Assembly (NCBI GenBank): GCA_934643455.1 | Contig: CAKUBV010000004.1 | Span: 62,001-126,000 of the forward strand | Reading direction: 5' to 3' | Source: Candidatus Proelusimicrobium excrementi | GTDB lineage: Bacteria > Elusimicrobiota > Elusimicrobia > Elusimicrobiales > Elusimicrobiaceae | Length of the DNA stretch: 64,000 nucleotides | Shown here: positions 17,936 through 26,463 of the stretch, piece by piece | Layout of the letters: each line of letters starts with the position of its first letter | Position numbering within the stretch: position 1 is the first letter of the stretch | The notes under the pieces: generated by a model | What the model was told of the DNA's origin: nothing | Seen by the model: only the letters and a program-made list of their open reading frames with translations | Databases searched by the model: none | Translations under genes and position numbers: made by a program

Positions 17936-19414
17936 ATGACAAAGAAGTTTTACGTAACCACACCTATTTATTATTTGAATTCCGCGCCGCATATCGGGCA
18001 CGCTTATACGACTTTGGCGGCTGATATCTTGGCCAGATATAAAAAATTCAAAGGGGAGGAGGTCTACTTCCTTACCGGGACTGATGAACACGGCGCCAAT
18101 ATAGAAAAGGCCGCACTCAACGCGGGTATAACTCCTCAGAAATGGGTGGACGATATGGCGGAAAAGTTTATAGATTTATGGAAAGTCCTCAATATAGAAT
18201 ACGACGATCTTATCCGCACCACTCAGCCCAGGCATGAAGCCGTCGTTCAGGAAATTTTTGAAATACTGCTTAAAAAAGGCGATATTTATAAAGGCAAATA
18301 CAGCGGCAAGTACTGCCTTTCCTGCGAGGCTTACTTGGACGAAAGCGAACTTGTGGACGGCAAATGCCCGATACATAAAAAGGAGCCTCAGCTGATTGAA
18401 GAGGAAACTTACTTCTTCAGGCTTTCGGCTTACCAAGAACCTTTGCTTAAATTTTACGAGCAGAACAAAGATTTCTTAAGCCCGCATTTCCGCGCGGCGG
18501 AAATAGTCAATTTCGTCAAGAACGGTCTTAAAGATCTTTCCGTAACCAGAACGAAAGTAAAATGGGGCATACCGGTAAAATCAAATCCGGCCCATACCAT
18601 TTACGTTTGGTTTGACGCTTTAATCAACTATATTTCCGCAATAGGTTACGGCAAAACTTTAGGCATAAAAGAATTCGCCGATTATAAATGTAGTTTTGAA
18701 GATTACTGGCCGGCCGATACTCATTTGATAGGCAAGGAAATTTTCCGTTTCCACGCCGTCATATGGCCCGCAGTTCTGATGGCTTTGGGTTTGCCTTTGC
18801 CTAAAAAGGTTTTCGCTCACGGCTGGTGGACTGTTGAGGGCGAGAAAATGTCAAAATCTTTAGGCAATTTTATAGACCCGCGGGATATAACCTCCAAATA
18901 CGGAGTTGACCCTTTAAGATATTTTATTTTCAGGGAAGTGCCCTTCGGCGGCGACGGCGATTTCAGTATGGAAGCTTTCAAAAAACGCTTCAACGCCGAT
19001 TTGGCCAATGATTTGGGCAATTTGCTTTCCCGCACGCTTAATATGGCGGCAAAAAATTTAGGGTCCATTCCGGAGCATTGCGCGGCAGGCGGCGGTCTGT
19101 TGGACAGATGTGCGGCCGCAGACGTAGAATATGACGCGCACATGGAAAATCTTGAATTTGACAAAGCTTTGGACGCCGCTTGGCTGATTATCGGCAGCAT
19201 GAACAAATATATCGACGAAACAAAGCCGTGGTCGCTCGCCAAGACCGAGCCGGAAAAAACAAAAGCCATTTTGCTTGAACTTGTTTTGGCTTTAAGATAT
19301 GTCTGCAAATGGATAACTCCTTTTATGCCGGAAACTTCAAAAGAAATGGCGCGCAGGCTTAAATCCGGGCCGATAGAAAAATATCCGCCGCTTTTCCCCA
19401 GAATAGAGGCTTAA
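17936..19414 (+). CDS. metG: Methionyl-tRNA synthetase
   Basis: 492 residues, class I. HIGH motif: NSAPHIGHAYTT. KMSKS motif: GEKMSKSLGNFI. A zinc knuckle CLSCEAYLDESELVDGKC places it in the bacterial type with a single knuckle. It lacks the C-terminal tRNA-binding (TRBP111-like) domain found in longer MetG proteins, so it ends after the anticodon-binding helical domain. An AAGGAG site precedes the ATG. It is part of the tmk-holB-metG-dedA run. Confidence 0.96.
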   Translation: MTKKFYVTTPIYYLNSAPHIGHAYTTLAADILARYKKFKGEEVYFLTGTDEHGANIEKAALNAGITPQKWVDDMAEKFIDLWKVLNIEYDDLIRTTQPRHEAVVQEIFEILLKKGDIYKGKYSGKYCLSCEAYLDESELVDGKCPIHKKEPQLIEEETYFFRLSAYQEPLLKFYEQNKDFLSPHFRAAEIVNFVKNGLKDLSVTRTKVKWGIPVKSNPAHTIYVWFDALINYISAIGYGKTLGIKEFADYKCSFEDYWPADTHLIGKEIFRFHAVIWPAVLMALGLPLPKKVFAHGWWTVEGEKMSKSLGNFIDPRDITSKYGVDPLRYFIFREVPFGGDGDFSMEAFKKRFNADLANDLGNLLSRTLNMAAKNLGSIPEHCAAGGGLLDRCAAADVEYDAHMENLEFDKALDAAWLIIGSMNKYIDETKPWSLAKTEPEKTKAILLELVLALRYVCKWITPFMPETSKEMARRLKSGPIEKYPPLFPRIEA

Positions 19415-19417
19415 TTA

Positions 19418-20074
19418 ATGGAAATTTTGGGGCAAGCAGTTGATATTTTCCTGCATTTGGACGTATATTTAAACGCCATGGCCGCTTCTATGGGGCCATG
19501 GCTTTATGTTTTACTCTTCGCCGTGATTTTTTGCGAAACCGGCTTGGTGGTAACGCCGTTTTTGCCGGGCGATTCGCTTATTTTTGCCGTGGGTGCTTTG
19601 GCCGCGGCGGAAGGTTCCGCCATAAAGCTGCCTTATGCTATAATAATTTTGATTTTAGCCGCCGTCTTAGGCGACGGAGTTAATTTTGAAATAGGCAAAT
19701 ACATAGGCCCCAAAATCTTCAGTAAAGAAACGGGCTTTTGGCTGAACAAAAAACATTTGCTTTCCGCGCACGCTTTTTATGAAAAGCACGGCGGCAAAAC
19801 TATAATTTTAGCCCGTTTTATACCGATTATAAGAACTTTCGCTCCGTTTGTGGCGGGTATCGGCAAAATGACGTATTTGCACTTTGCGCTTTATAATATC
19901 GCCGGTGCGGCCGTTTGGGTGATTTTGTTTGCGCTCGGCGGATACTATTTCGCCGCTACGCCTTTGGTGCAGAATCATTTTCATTATGTGGTTGTGGCCA
20001 TTATAGTGATATCGGTTTTGCCGGCGGTGTATGAGTTTGTGAGGGCCAAGGTTGGGGGCGAGCGGAAGGGTTAG
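19418..20074 (+). CDS. DedA family membrane protein
   Basis: 218 residues with about five hydrophobic segments. DedA hallmarks are visible: FCETGLVVTPFLPGDSLIF, GDGVNFEIGKYIG, and RFIPIIRTFAPFVAGIGKM, with the conserved Glu, Arg and Gly residues. DedA proteins are linked to membrane lipid flipping and proton-motive-force maintenance in other bacteria. It starts 3 bp after metG. Its stop lies 17 bp before the first unit of a hairpin-repeat array. Confidence 0.92.
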   Translation: MEILGQAVDIFLHLDVYLNAMAASMGPWLYVLLFAVIFCETGLVVTPFLPGDSLIFAVGALAAAEGSAIKLPYAIIILILAAVLGDGVNFEIGKYIGPKIFSKETGFWLNKKHLLSAHAFYEKHGGKTIILARFIPIIRTFAPFVAGIGKMTYLHFALYNIAGAAVWVILFALGGYYFAATPLVQNHFHYVVVAIIVISVLPAVYEFVRAKVGGERKG

Positions 20075-20091
20075 TGGGGCTGGCTTGCATG

Positions 20092-20872
20092 CTCGCATGG
20101 TTTTCACTCGTGTTAAGTTTTACGCTCATTGCTAGCACTTTGCCGCTTTTGGGCAGCTTTTAATTTTTTCCTCAGTCGGGTACTGCGGCAACTTCGTTGC
20201 CATCACTCTTAGTACCCCTTCTTCGTCAAAAATTAAAATCTGCTCCAAAATCAACAAATCACGCAGGCTATACTCTCGCATGGTTTTCACTCGGTCTAAG
20301 TTGCGTACTCACGGCTAGCAAACTTCCGTATTTGGCCGTATTTGTGTTTTTTCGTCAGTCGGATACTGCGCCGGCTTTGCCGGCATCATACTTAGTATAC
20401 CTTCATCCTCAAAAACTCAAATCCGGCTCAAATCCGAAAGTCCACGCCGGTTAAATACTCTCACGGTTTTCACTCGGTCTAAGTTGCGTACTCACGGCTA
20501 GCAAACTTCCGCCTTTGGCGTTTTTTGCGGTTTTTCTTCGCTTGGATACCTCGCTCGCTGCGCTCGCATAGCGGCAAGTATACCGCGCTTAGAATAAACC
20601 GCAAACACCGCTCAAATCCGAAAGTCCACGCCGGTTAAGTTCTCTCACACTGTTTACTCGTGTTAAGTTTTACGCTCATGGCTAGTATTTCTCCCAATCT
20701 GAAAAACATATCACAGCATAATATCCTTTTAAAAATATATTCTTCTTTATATTCCAATATATAAACTTATCCGGTCGTAAAATGATTCCATAACTTTTTT
20801 ATTAATTAATGTAGGCCGGGCTTTGCCCGACAGTAAAATTCCTTTTTAACGTCAGGCCAAGCCTGACCTACA
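20092..20872 (+). repeat. Hairpin-repeat array 1: three full 183-bp units, a partial unit and a terminal tail
   Basis: Units begin at 20092, 20275, 20458 and 20642, spaced 183, 183 and 184 bp. Each starts like CTCGCATGGTTTTCACTCG, then a TAAGTT...GGCTAGCAA block, a left arm, an apex with CAGTCGGATAC / GTATACCTTC or a variant, a right arm, and CACGCCGGTTAAGTACT or a variant. Left and right arms are complementary within a unit but differ between units (AATTTTT/AAAAATT in unit 1, GTTTTT/AAAAAC in unit 2, GCGGTTT/AAACCGC in unit 3). The fourth unit keeps only its left boundary and runs into a tail shared with array 2. No credible protein is encoded. The array fills the gap between dedA and a dead gene. 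Confidence 0.85.
20810..20872 (+). repeat. Twin small hairpins at the end of array 1
   Basis: CGGGC-TTT-GCCCG and GTCAGGC-CAA-GCCTGAC are enclosed by TGTAGG (20810-20815) and CCTACA (20867-20872). The same arrangement ends array 2, with changed but still paired stem bases. Confidence 0.8.
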
Positions 20873-20909
20873 TATATGTATTAATTCTCTTTTTAGTATT
20901 TTTTTCCAA

Positions 20910-21392
20910 CAGCATACAGCCTCCTTTTGACCATATGTGTATAAGCCAAGCGGTTCCTGCGGAACATCCGAAAGAACCTGCTGCTTAAACAGACAATGGG
21001 GCGACTGGGGCGGAAGCTGCCCAAGCTGTTCATCAGGCCAATGCTGAGGCGGAAGTAAATGCGCGGATAAGGAAGCCGTAAGCCGCAAATGTTCGGGGAA
21101 TGTAACAAACGCGGCATCGGGTACGCAAACAAGAACGGCAACGTATACAAGCTGCAGCGGGTGGAGCTACGGAGAATGGAGCGGAACCTGCAAGTGTGCA
21201 ATTGGATACGCTTGGAATAGCAGTACTAAAAGCTGTATAAAAGAAGCCTGCGATACATCCGCAGCCGAGTGGTGTAATAACTGCGGACTTACTTTCAATG
21301 CAAATACTTGCAAATGTTCATGCCCTGTCGGCTCAACCTGGAATGGCAAATAGTGTGTAACAAAAAACGGCACGATATACGCTTGCAGATAA
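20910..21392 (+). pseudogene. Degenerate Cys- and Trp-rich gene, 3' part only
   Basis: One frame reads through about 160 codons with three nonsense codons: TGA at 20928, TGA at 21045 and TAG at 21351, ending at TAA 21390-21392. Between stops it encodes Cys-rich stretches such as GSCGTSERTCCLNRQWGDW, CSGWSYGEWSGTCKC, ACDTSAAEWCNNCG and CKCSCPVGSTWNGK. There is no frameshift and no start codon with a ribosome site, and the 5' end abuts the hairpin array, so the N-terminal part seems lost. The pattern resembles the Cys-rich tails of pilin-like or adhesin-like surface proteins; this is an impression, not a match. A terminator follows at 21430. Confidence 0.65.
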
Positions 21393-21429
21393 TATTTTCC
21401 GGGCTAAATTCCCGGTTCTCAACTAACCG

Positions 21430-21459
21430 CCCTGGCTTCGGTTAAGAGGCCGGGGTTTT
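21430..21459 (+). terminator. Terminator remnant behind the dead Cys-rich gene
   Basis: CCCTGGC / GCCGGGG stem, one G-T pair, followed by TTTTA, within an outer AACTAA / TTAGTT pair. It lies 38 bp after the pseudogene stop. Confidence 0.5.
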
Positions 21460-21494
21460 AGTTGCTGAAATTGAAAAATTTTTCAGTAAAGCCG

Positions 21495-23318
21495 TTATAA
21501 TTTTATCGGCAGTTTGCCTTTTGGTTTTATATTGCCTAAGATTATTTCCGCCGTGGCCTGCGCGCTTAATTTGTTTACGCCGTAAATTGCTATTACGTTT
21601 TTTGCCTGAGGGTATGATTTGATGTCGTAAGGGCTCATTAAAGAAAGTAAAATTATATCCTTATCTTCTTTCAAAAGCTGTTCTATGGCCTTTTTTTGGC
21701 TGACAATCGGTTTGTCTGCCCATTGCAGACTGCCGATTATAACCAAGTCCGCGTTCTTTATGCATTTTTTTGCGCGGCGGATATCCACGTCTTTAGGGCG
21801 CATATGCGCGTTGTAATGTTCCACTTCCCAGCCTTTTTCCAAGAAAGGCGTGTTAATAATCGGCAGCTGGTCGGCAAAGCGTGAGGGGGAAAAGAATAAG
21901 GAGCATAATTTCGGCGCGGCGGACGGGGCTTGCCCATTATCGTTTTTTGCGGTAAGTTCCGCTTGTGCAAAATCCGTTTTTTGTTTGCTTTTTGTATAAG
22001 GCAGAACGCCTTCTTCCGCGCGCACCACCGTTACGGCCTGTTCCGCTATTTTGCCGGCGTATACGTTGAACGCTTTTATGTAATCAAAAATATCGCCGGT
22101 GCGGCTCTCTTCGTTAAAAAGACCGAGTTTGACCTTTAAATCAAATATCTTTTTTGCGGCGTCGTTTATTCGGCTTTGGTCTATTTCCTTGCCGACTTTT
22201 TCCATAAGCTGTTTATGCGTCAGCTTGGGGTTTCTTTTGCTGGTAAGAATCATATCCACGCCGGAATTTAAAGCTTTTGCCGAAGCTCCTATTATATTGC
22301 TGCCTTTGGTCGCGCCTGCCATATCAAGGCTGTCGGATATAACTATGCCTTTAAAGCCTAGTTCTTTTTTTAGCAAATCATTTAGTATGACGGGGGAAAA
22401 CGTGGCCGGATGTTCCGGGTCTATAAAATCGTATACGATATGCGCCGTCATTATGCCCATTACGCCGTTGTCTATTGCGGCTTTAAAAGGCGGAAGATGC
22501 GTTTTATAAAATTCTTCTTTAGTCATATTCAGGCGCGGCAAATCCAAGTGGGAATCGGTAACGGTTTCTCCGTGCCCCGGAAAGTGCTTTGCCACAGCCA
22601 TAACTCCGCCTTTTTGGAGGCCGTTTATAAGTGCGCCGCCCATTCTCCCTACAATTTCCGTATCGGCCCCGAAGGATCGCACCCCTATAATCGGGTTGGC
22701 CGGGTTTATATTTACGTCCACCACGGGGGCGAAGTTTATATGAACTCCTACGTTTTTAAGCTCCGCGGCGACTATATAAAACAGCGTTGCCGTATCTTCC
22801 GCGTTCTGCGCGGCGGCAAGCATCATATTTGTAGGTAAATACGGAAATCCCAGCGTTACCGGGGTATAGACCGTTCCGCCTTCATAATCTATGGATATCA
22901 AAAGCGGTATTTTATGCGGGCTTTTTTGCGCCCAGCTTTGCAGTTTGTCTATAAGTTTTTTTGTTTGCTGCAGGGAGTAATTGCCCCATTGTATAAGCAC
23001 TCCGCCTACAAGCCCTTTTTGTATGGCGTCTTTATATTTGTCGGCGTTGTCTATATCGGTGGCTATTACAATGGTCTGCGCCAGTTTTGCCTGAATATCC
23101 AAACTTTTAAAGATGTCTTCGGGCGTTTTCGGTTCCGGCTTTTGGGAAGCGGCGGAAGTCGTTGATAAAGATTCTTTTGCCGGTTCCTGCGCGGCTTGCG
23201 TCTGCGCGGTAATTTTTATGGCTTTGGGCTTTTGCGCGTTGGTACTTACCGCTTGGTTCTGCGCGAAAATCGGCGCGGCTGCCAGCAGTAAAATAAGCGT
23301 CAGCGCGGTCGGCCTCAT
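21495..23318 (-). CDS. nagZ: GH3 beta-N-acetylhexosaminidase-like protein (NagZ family), secreted
   Basis: About 607 residues from MRPTALTLILLLAAAPIFAQ, a clear signal peptide; the upstream extension is discarded because this ATG overlaps the previous stop in ATGA. The GH3 domain carries the NagZ signature KHFPGHGETVTDSHLDLP (catalytic His/Asp pair region) and nucleophile IVISDSLDMAGA. A C-terminal domain of about 150 residues (CSLFFSPSRFADQLPI ... GNIKPKGKLPI) follows, as in longer GH3 enzymes. It is likely to cleave GlcNAc from peptidoglycan fragments in the periplasm, whereas E. coli NagZ is cytoplasmic. It is last in the asparaginase-phosphoesterase-nagZ operon. Confidence 0.88.
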   Translation of the reverse strand: MRPTALTLILLLAAAPIFAQNQAVSTNAQKPKAIKITAQTQAAQEPAKESLSTTSAASQKPEPKTPEDIFKSLDIQAKLAQTIVIATDIDNADKYKDAIQKGLVGGVLIQWGNYSLQQTKKLIDKLQSWAQKSPHKIPLLISIDYEGGTVYTPVTLGFPYLPTNMMLAAAQNAEDTATLFYIVAAELKNVGVHINFAPVVDVNINPANPIIGVRSFGADTEIVGRMGGALINGLQKGGVMAVAKHFPGHGETVTDSHLDLPRLNMTKEEFYKTHLPPFKAAIDNGVMGIMTAHIVYDFIDPEHPATFSPVILNDLLKKELGFKGIVISDSLDMAGATKGSNIIGASAKALNSGVDMILTSKRNPKLTHKQLMEKVGKEIDQSRINDAAKKIFDLKVKLGLFNEESRTGDIFDYIKAFNVYAGKIAEQAVTVVRAEEGVLPYTKSKQKTDFAQAELTAKNDNGQAPSAAPKLCSLFFSPSRFADQLPIINTPFLEKGWEVEHYNAHMRPKDVDIRRAKKCIKNADLVIIGSLQWADKPIVSQKKAIEQLLKEDKDIILLSLMSPYDIKSYPQAKNVIAIYGVNKLSAQATAEIILGNIKPKGKLPIKL

Positions 23319-24409
23319 TTTTCGGCCTCTTTTAAAGTGATTACAGGCAATTCGTTTTTGGTGCCGAGCCTCAAAGCAGGGCCCCAATAGAAAGTGCCGG
23401 AAGTTACATATAAATTGGTTTTGCCTTTTTTGTATAAACCGTATAGATTTTTAAATCTTAAACCGGTCAGATATTTAAAAGGCCAAATTTGGCCGTTGTG
23501 AGTGTGTCCGCTTAACATTAAGTCTATTTTATTGTTTGCGGCTTCTTCCAAATATAAAGGGGAATGCGAGAGAAGCAAATTGTAATTGTTGTTTGAAACC
23601 GTACCCGCGCGGATTATTTCCTCAAAATACTGCGGCTTTATGCCGGAAGATAAAATGTCGTTTATCCCGACAATGTTTATTTTCCCCGCCTGAACGGTTT
23701 TATTTTGCAAGGGCGTTATGCCGGCCTCTCTGAACAAATCCATATTTTTCATAACTCCGCCGTAATACTCGTGATTGCCTGTTACGCCGAATTTGCCCAG
23801 TTTCGCTTTCATGGCCTTTACGTTTTCGACGAACAGCGGGGTGTATCCGCCGGTGTCTTCAAAAATATCGCCGGTAAAAAGGATTAAATCTGGCTCAAGC
23901 GCGTTTATTTGTTTTGTCAGTTTCGCCGCTCTTGACGGCGTAACCGTTGCGCCGAAATGAGTATCTGACACCTGCACTATTTTAATGCCGTCCGTGCCCG
24001 GCGTTTCGGTTGTGATTGTAAGTTCGGTTATTTCCGGTTCTTTTAGAGCATGGCTGACGCTGACGGACGTCAAAACGAAAGCGGCTAAAATAACCAAAGG
24101 CCCAAGTGGGAAAGTTATAGGATGCCCTATCAGTTTGAAAATTAACTGCAGAAACATTGCCGCCATAACCGTAATGAAGTACAAAAACAGGACTCCCAGC
24201 CAAGACTGCGCCATAATCTGCAAAATATAAGTGAAGTCATTATGCACTTGATGAGGCACAATAAACGCGGCGAAGAAAAATAAAGTCATAAAAACCGGCA
24301 ATATCTTTGCAAACAGATTGAAAGACAAAAACGGCGTGTTTAAGTAAGTCCACGCCACCGCCACATAATGCATCATAAAAACTATCACGAAAGCTGTAAA
24401 TAAAAACAT
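23315..24409 (-). CDS. Membrane-anchored metallophosphoesterase (YkuE/YaeI type)
   Basis: 364 residues. Four N-terminal hydrophobic segments fill roughly residues 1-125. The calcineurin-like domain follows: VQVSDTHFGA (DxH), LFTGDIFEDTGG (GDxxD-like), VTGNHEYYGG (GNHE), LLLSHSPLYLEE and LSGHTHNGQIWP (GHTH). All metal-ligand motifs are present, so it is probably active. Relatives hydrolyse lipid A precursors or other phosphodiesters at the membrane; the substrate here is unknown. It overlaps nagZ by 4 bp and starts 3 bp after the asparaginase-like gene. Confidence 0.88.
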   Translation of the reverse strand: MFLFTAFVIVFMMHYVAVAWTYLNTPFLSFNLFAKILPVFMTLFFFAAFIVPHQVHNDFTYILQIMAQSWLGVLFLYFITVMAAMFLQLIFKLIGHPITFPLGPLVILAAFVLTSVSVSHALKEPEITELTITTETPGTDGIKIVQVSDTHFGATVTPSRAAKLTKQINALEPDLILFTGDIFEDTGGYTPLFVENVKAMKAKLGKFGVTGNHEYYGGVMKNMDLFREAGITPLQNKTVQAGKINIVGINDILSSGIKPQYFEEIIRAGTVSNNNYNLLLSHSPLYLEEAANNKIDLMLSGHTHNGQIWPFKYLTGLRFKNLYGLYKKGKTNLYVTSGTFYWGPALRLGTKNELPVITLKEAEK

Positions 24410-24412
24410 AAT

Positions 24413-24901
24413 TTATACCTTTGAAACGAAAATCCCTTTCTTTTTATTTTTTGTTACGTTGTCGAAGGAAAATAATTTCCCGTTCATGGCGACGTATACG
24501 CCGTTCGGCAAAGACTGCGCAAAAGCCATGGCCGTAGCCAAATTGAATATTCCGTCGGAAGTGCCGAATTTATACGGTATCATTGCGCCGGTAAGTACGA
24601 CGGTTTTGTTTTTTATCCTTGCGCCGAGGTACTTTGCCGTATATTCCATAGTGTCCGTGCCGTGCGTTATGACTATGCTGGTCTCTTTGGCGTTTTTGCA
24701 GGCTTTTGCGATTTCGGCCCTGTCTTTATCCGTCATAAAAAGGCTGTCTTTAAGCATAAGTTGGGTTATTGCAACGGGCAGGCGGCATCGCCCCATTTTC
24801 AGCACTTCTTTGAGGTGAGTTCTGGTAAAAAACAACTCTCCCGTAAGTTCATTGTATTCTTTATCGAAAGTACCGCCTGTGGCTATAATTCTTACCGACA
24901 T
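24413..24901 (-). CDS. Single-domain asparaginase-like protein
   Basis: 162 residues from MSVRIIATGGTFD; GGAG lies upstream and the longer frame adds unrelated residues. The N-terminal asparaginase half is intact: ATGGTFDK with the first catalytic Thr, and VITHGTDTMEYTAKYLG with the second Thr and Asp. The C-terminal domain of ordinary 330-residue asparaginases is missing, and the protein ends NGVYVAMNGKLFSFDNVTKN. Short stand-alone asparaginase-domain proteins are known, so this may be a complete member rather than a truncation. Whether it hydrolyses asparagine is uncertain. It heads the three-gene minus-strand operon. Confidence 0.82.
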   Translation of the reverse strand: MSVRIIATGGTFDKEYNELTGELFFTRTHLKEVLKMGRCRLPVAITQLMLKDSLFMTDKDRAEIAKACKNAKETSIVITHGTDTMEYTAKYLGARIKNKTVVLTGAMIPYKFGTSDGIFNLATAMAFAQSLPNGVYVAMNGKLFSFDNVTKNKKKGIFVSKV

Positions 24902-24915
24902 GGAAATCTCCTCGG

Positions 24916-24960
24916 TTGATATAAAAATTCCCTCAATAATAAGTATAATATATTTATAGA
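24916..24960. promoter_or_regulatory. Divergent promoter region between the asparaginase operon and gltX
   Basis: AT-rich. TATAAT (24944-24949) points towards gltX, and on the other strand TATACT (24942-24947) points towards the asparaginase-like gene. The two -10 boxes overlap. No good -35 boxes were found. Confidence 0.4.
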
Positions 24961-24982
24961 ATAAATAAGAGGTTTTTATTAT

Positions 24983-26443
24983 ATGACTATCAGAGTTAGA
25001 TTCGCTCCTTCGCCGACAGGCCATTTGCATATCGGCGGATTAAGGACGGCGCTTTTCAATTATCTTTTCGCTAAAAAAGAAGGCGGTACTTTCATTTTAA
25101 GGATTGAAGATACCGACGAAGAACGTTCTACTCAGGAATCCGTGGACGCCATTTATCAAGGCCTTATGTGGGCCGGCCTTACATGGGACGAAGGCCCCAT
25201 GCCAGACGGCGGAATTAAGGGTAATTTCCCTCCGTACTATCAGGCTCAGCGCGCCGACATCGGCATTTACAAAAAGTATATAGATCAGCTTCTTGCGGAA
25301 GGCAAAGCTTATAAATGCTATTGCACGCCGGAAGAGCTTGAAGATATGCGCCAAAAAGCGCACGCCGAACACAGGCCTCCGCGTTACCCGGGCAAATGCC
25401 GCAATCTTACCAAAGAACAGCAGGCGGAGCTTGAAGCCCAGGGCCGCAAATACGTAATACGTTTTAAAATGCCGTCGGAAGGCGAAACCGTTTTTAACGA
25501 TTTAATCCGCGGGGAAGTAAAATTCGCCAACAGGGATTTATATGATTTGGTAATCCAAAAAACCAGCGGTTACCCTACTTATAACTTCGCCTGCGTTATA
25601 GACGATCATCTTATGGAGATGACGCATATTATCCGCGGCGACGACCATATTTCCAACACGCCCGCCCAAATACAGATGTACAGGGCTTTGGGGTGGAAAG
25701 AACCGATATTCGCGCATCTTTCAATGATACACGGCCCAGACGGCACCAAGCTTTCCAAACGCCACGGGGACACAAGTGTAATGGAATATAAAAAACAAGG
25801 CTTTTTGCCCGAAGCGATGATAAATTATCTCGCGCTTCTCGGCTGGAGCACGCCCGATTCCCAGCAGCTTTTCGCTCCCGGCGAGCTTGAACAGAAGTTT
25901 GACATTAAAGGCTGCCAAAAAAGCCCCGCCGTTTTCGACACAGTAAAACTTATGTGGATGAACGGCGATTATATAAGGCAGCTTACGCCCAAGGAACTTT
26001 TAAAAAGGGCGAAACCTTTTATAGAAGAAGCCGGCGTAGCCAAAGGCGTAAACGAGGACAGATTGGAACAAATCGTCGCCTTGGAACAGGAAAAATATAA
26101 AACCTTAAGGGAAATCCCTGGGCTTATAAGCTTCTTCTTTACCGACGAGGTAAAATTTGACGAAGAAGCCGTAAACAAAGTTTTCAAAGCGGAAACGGCC
26201 AAGAAAGCTCTTGAACTTATGATAGAAAAGTACGGAGCTCTTGAGGACTTTACGGAACATTCTCTGGAACAAACCGCCCGCGCCGCAGCTAAAGAAGCCG
26301 GGCTTAAAGCGGGTCAGATTTTCCACCCAGTCAGGGTTGCCGTATCAGGCCGCACAAACGGCCCCACATTATTTAAAATGCTTGAATATATGGGGAAAGA
26401 TATGGTATTAAAGAGAATGAAGGCCGCTTTGGCGTATTGCTAA
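24983..26443 (+). CDS. gltX: Glutamyl-tRNA synthetase
   Basis: 486 residues, class I. The HIGH-equivalent is SPTGHLHIGGLRTALFN, and the KMSKS-equivalent is GTKLSKRHGDTSVM. A CYC-type zinc region (YKCYCTPEELEDMRQKA) is only partly conserved. The C-terminal anticodon-binding cage carries HPVRVAVSGRTNGPTLF, typical of bacterial GluRS/GlnRS. Whether it is discriminating cannot be read directly; no second gltX lies in the window. AGAGG precedes the ATG. The GYF-like gene follows 20 bp later. Confidence 0.96.
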   Translation: MTIRVRFAPSPTGHLHIGGLRTALFNYLFAKKEGGTFILRIEDTDEERSTQESVDAIYQGLMWAGLTWDEGPMPDGGIKGNFPPYYQAQRADIGIYKKYIDQLLAEGKAYKCYCTPEELEDMRQKAHAEHRPPRYPGKCRNLTKEQQAELEAQGRKYVIRFKMPSEGETVFNDLIRGEVKFANRDLYDLVIQKTSGYPTYNFACVIDDHLMEMTHIIRGDDHISNTPAQIQMYRALGWKEPIFAHLSMIHGPDGTKLSKRHGDTSVMEYKKQGFLPEAMINYLALLGWSTPDSQQLFAPGELEQKFDIKGCQKSPAVFDTVKLMWMNGDYIRQLTPKELLKRAKPFIEEAGVAKGVNEDRLEQIVALEQEKYKTLREIPGLISFFFTDEVKFDEEAVNKVFKAETAKKALELMIEKYGALEDFTEHSLEQTARAAAKEAGLKAGQIFHPVRVAVSGRTNGPTLFKMLEYMGKDMVLKRMKAALAYC

Positions 26444-26463
26444 AAAGATATTAAGGGGAAGAG

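Noticed and set aside
20092..20872. CRISPR array
   Set aside because: Units are 183 bp, each a palindrome with related but divergent interior. There is no short constant repeat with unique spacers, and no cas genes are present.
20852..21373. Minus-strand open frames of 68-102 residues over the dead gene
   Set aside because: They are the reverse complement of the Cys-rich frame, have no family resemblance and no ribosome sites.
20910..21392. UGA or UAG recoding (Trp, selenocysteine, pyrrolysine) in the Cys-rich frame
   Set aside because: UGA and UAG end many intact genes here (holB, tsaD, glgA, dedA). The frame also lacks a start and ribosome site, and no SECIS-like hairpin was evident directly after the UGA codons.
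20910..21392. Variable region of a diversity-generating retroelement
   Set aside because: No reverse transcriptase or template repeat is in the window. The mutations are scattered nonsense changes rather than clustered at adenines.
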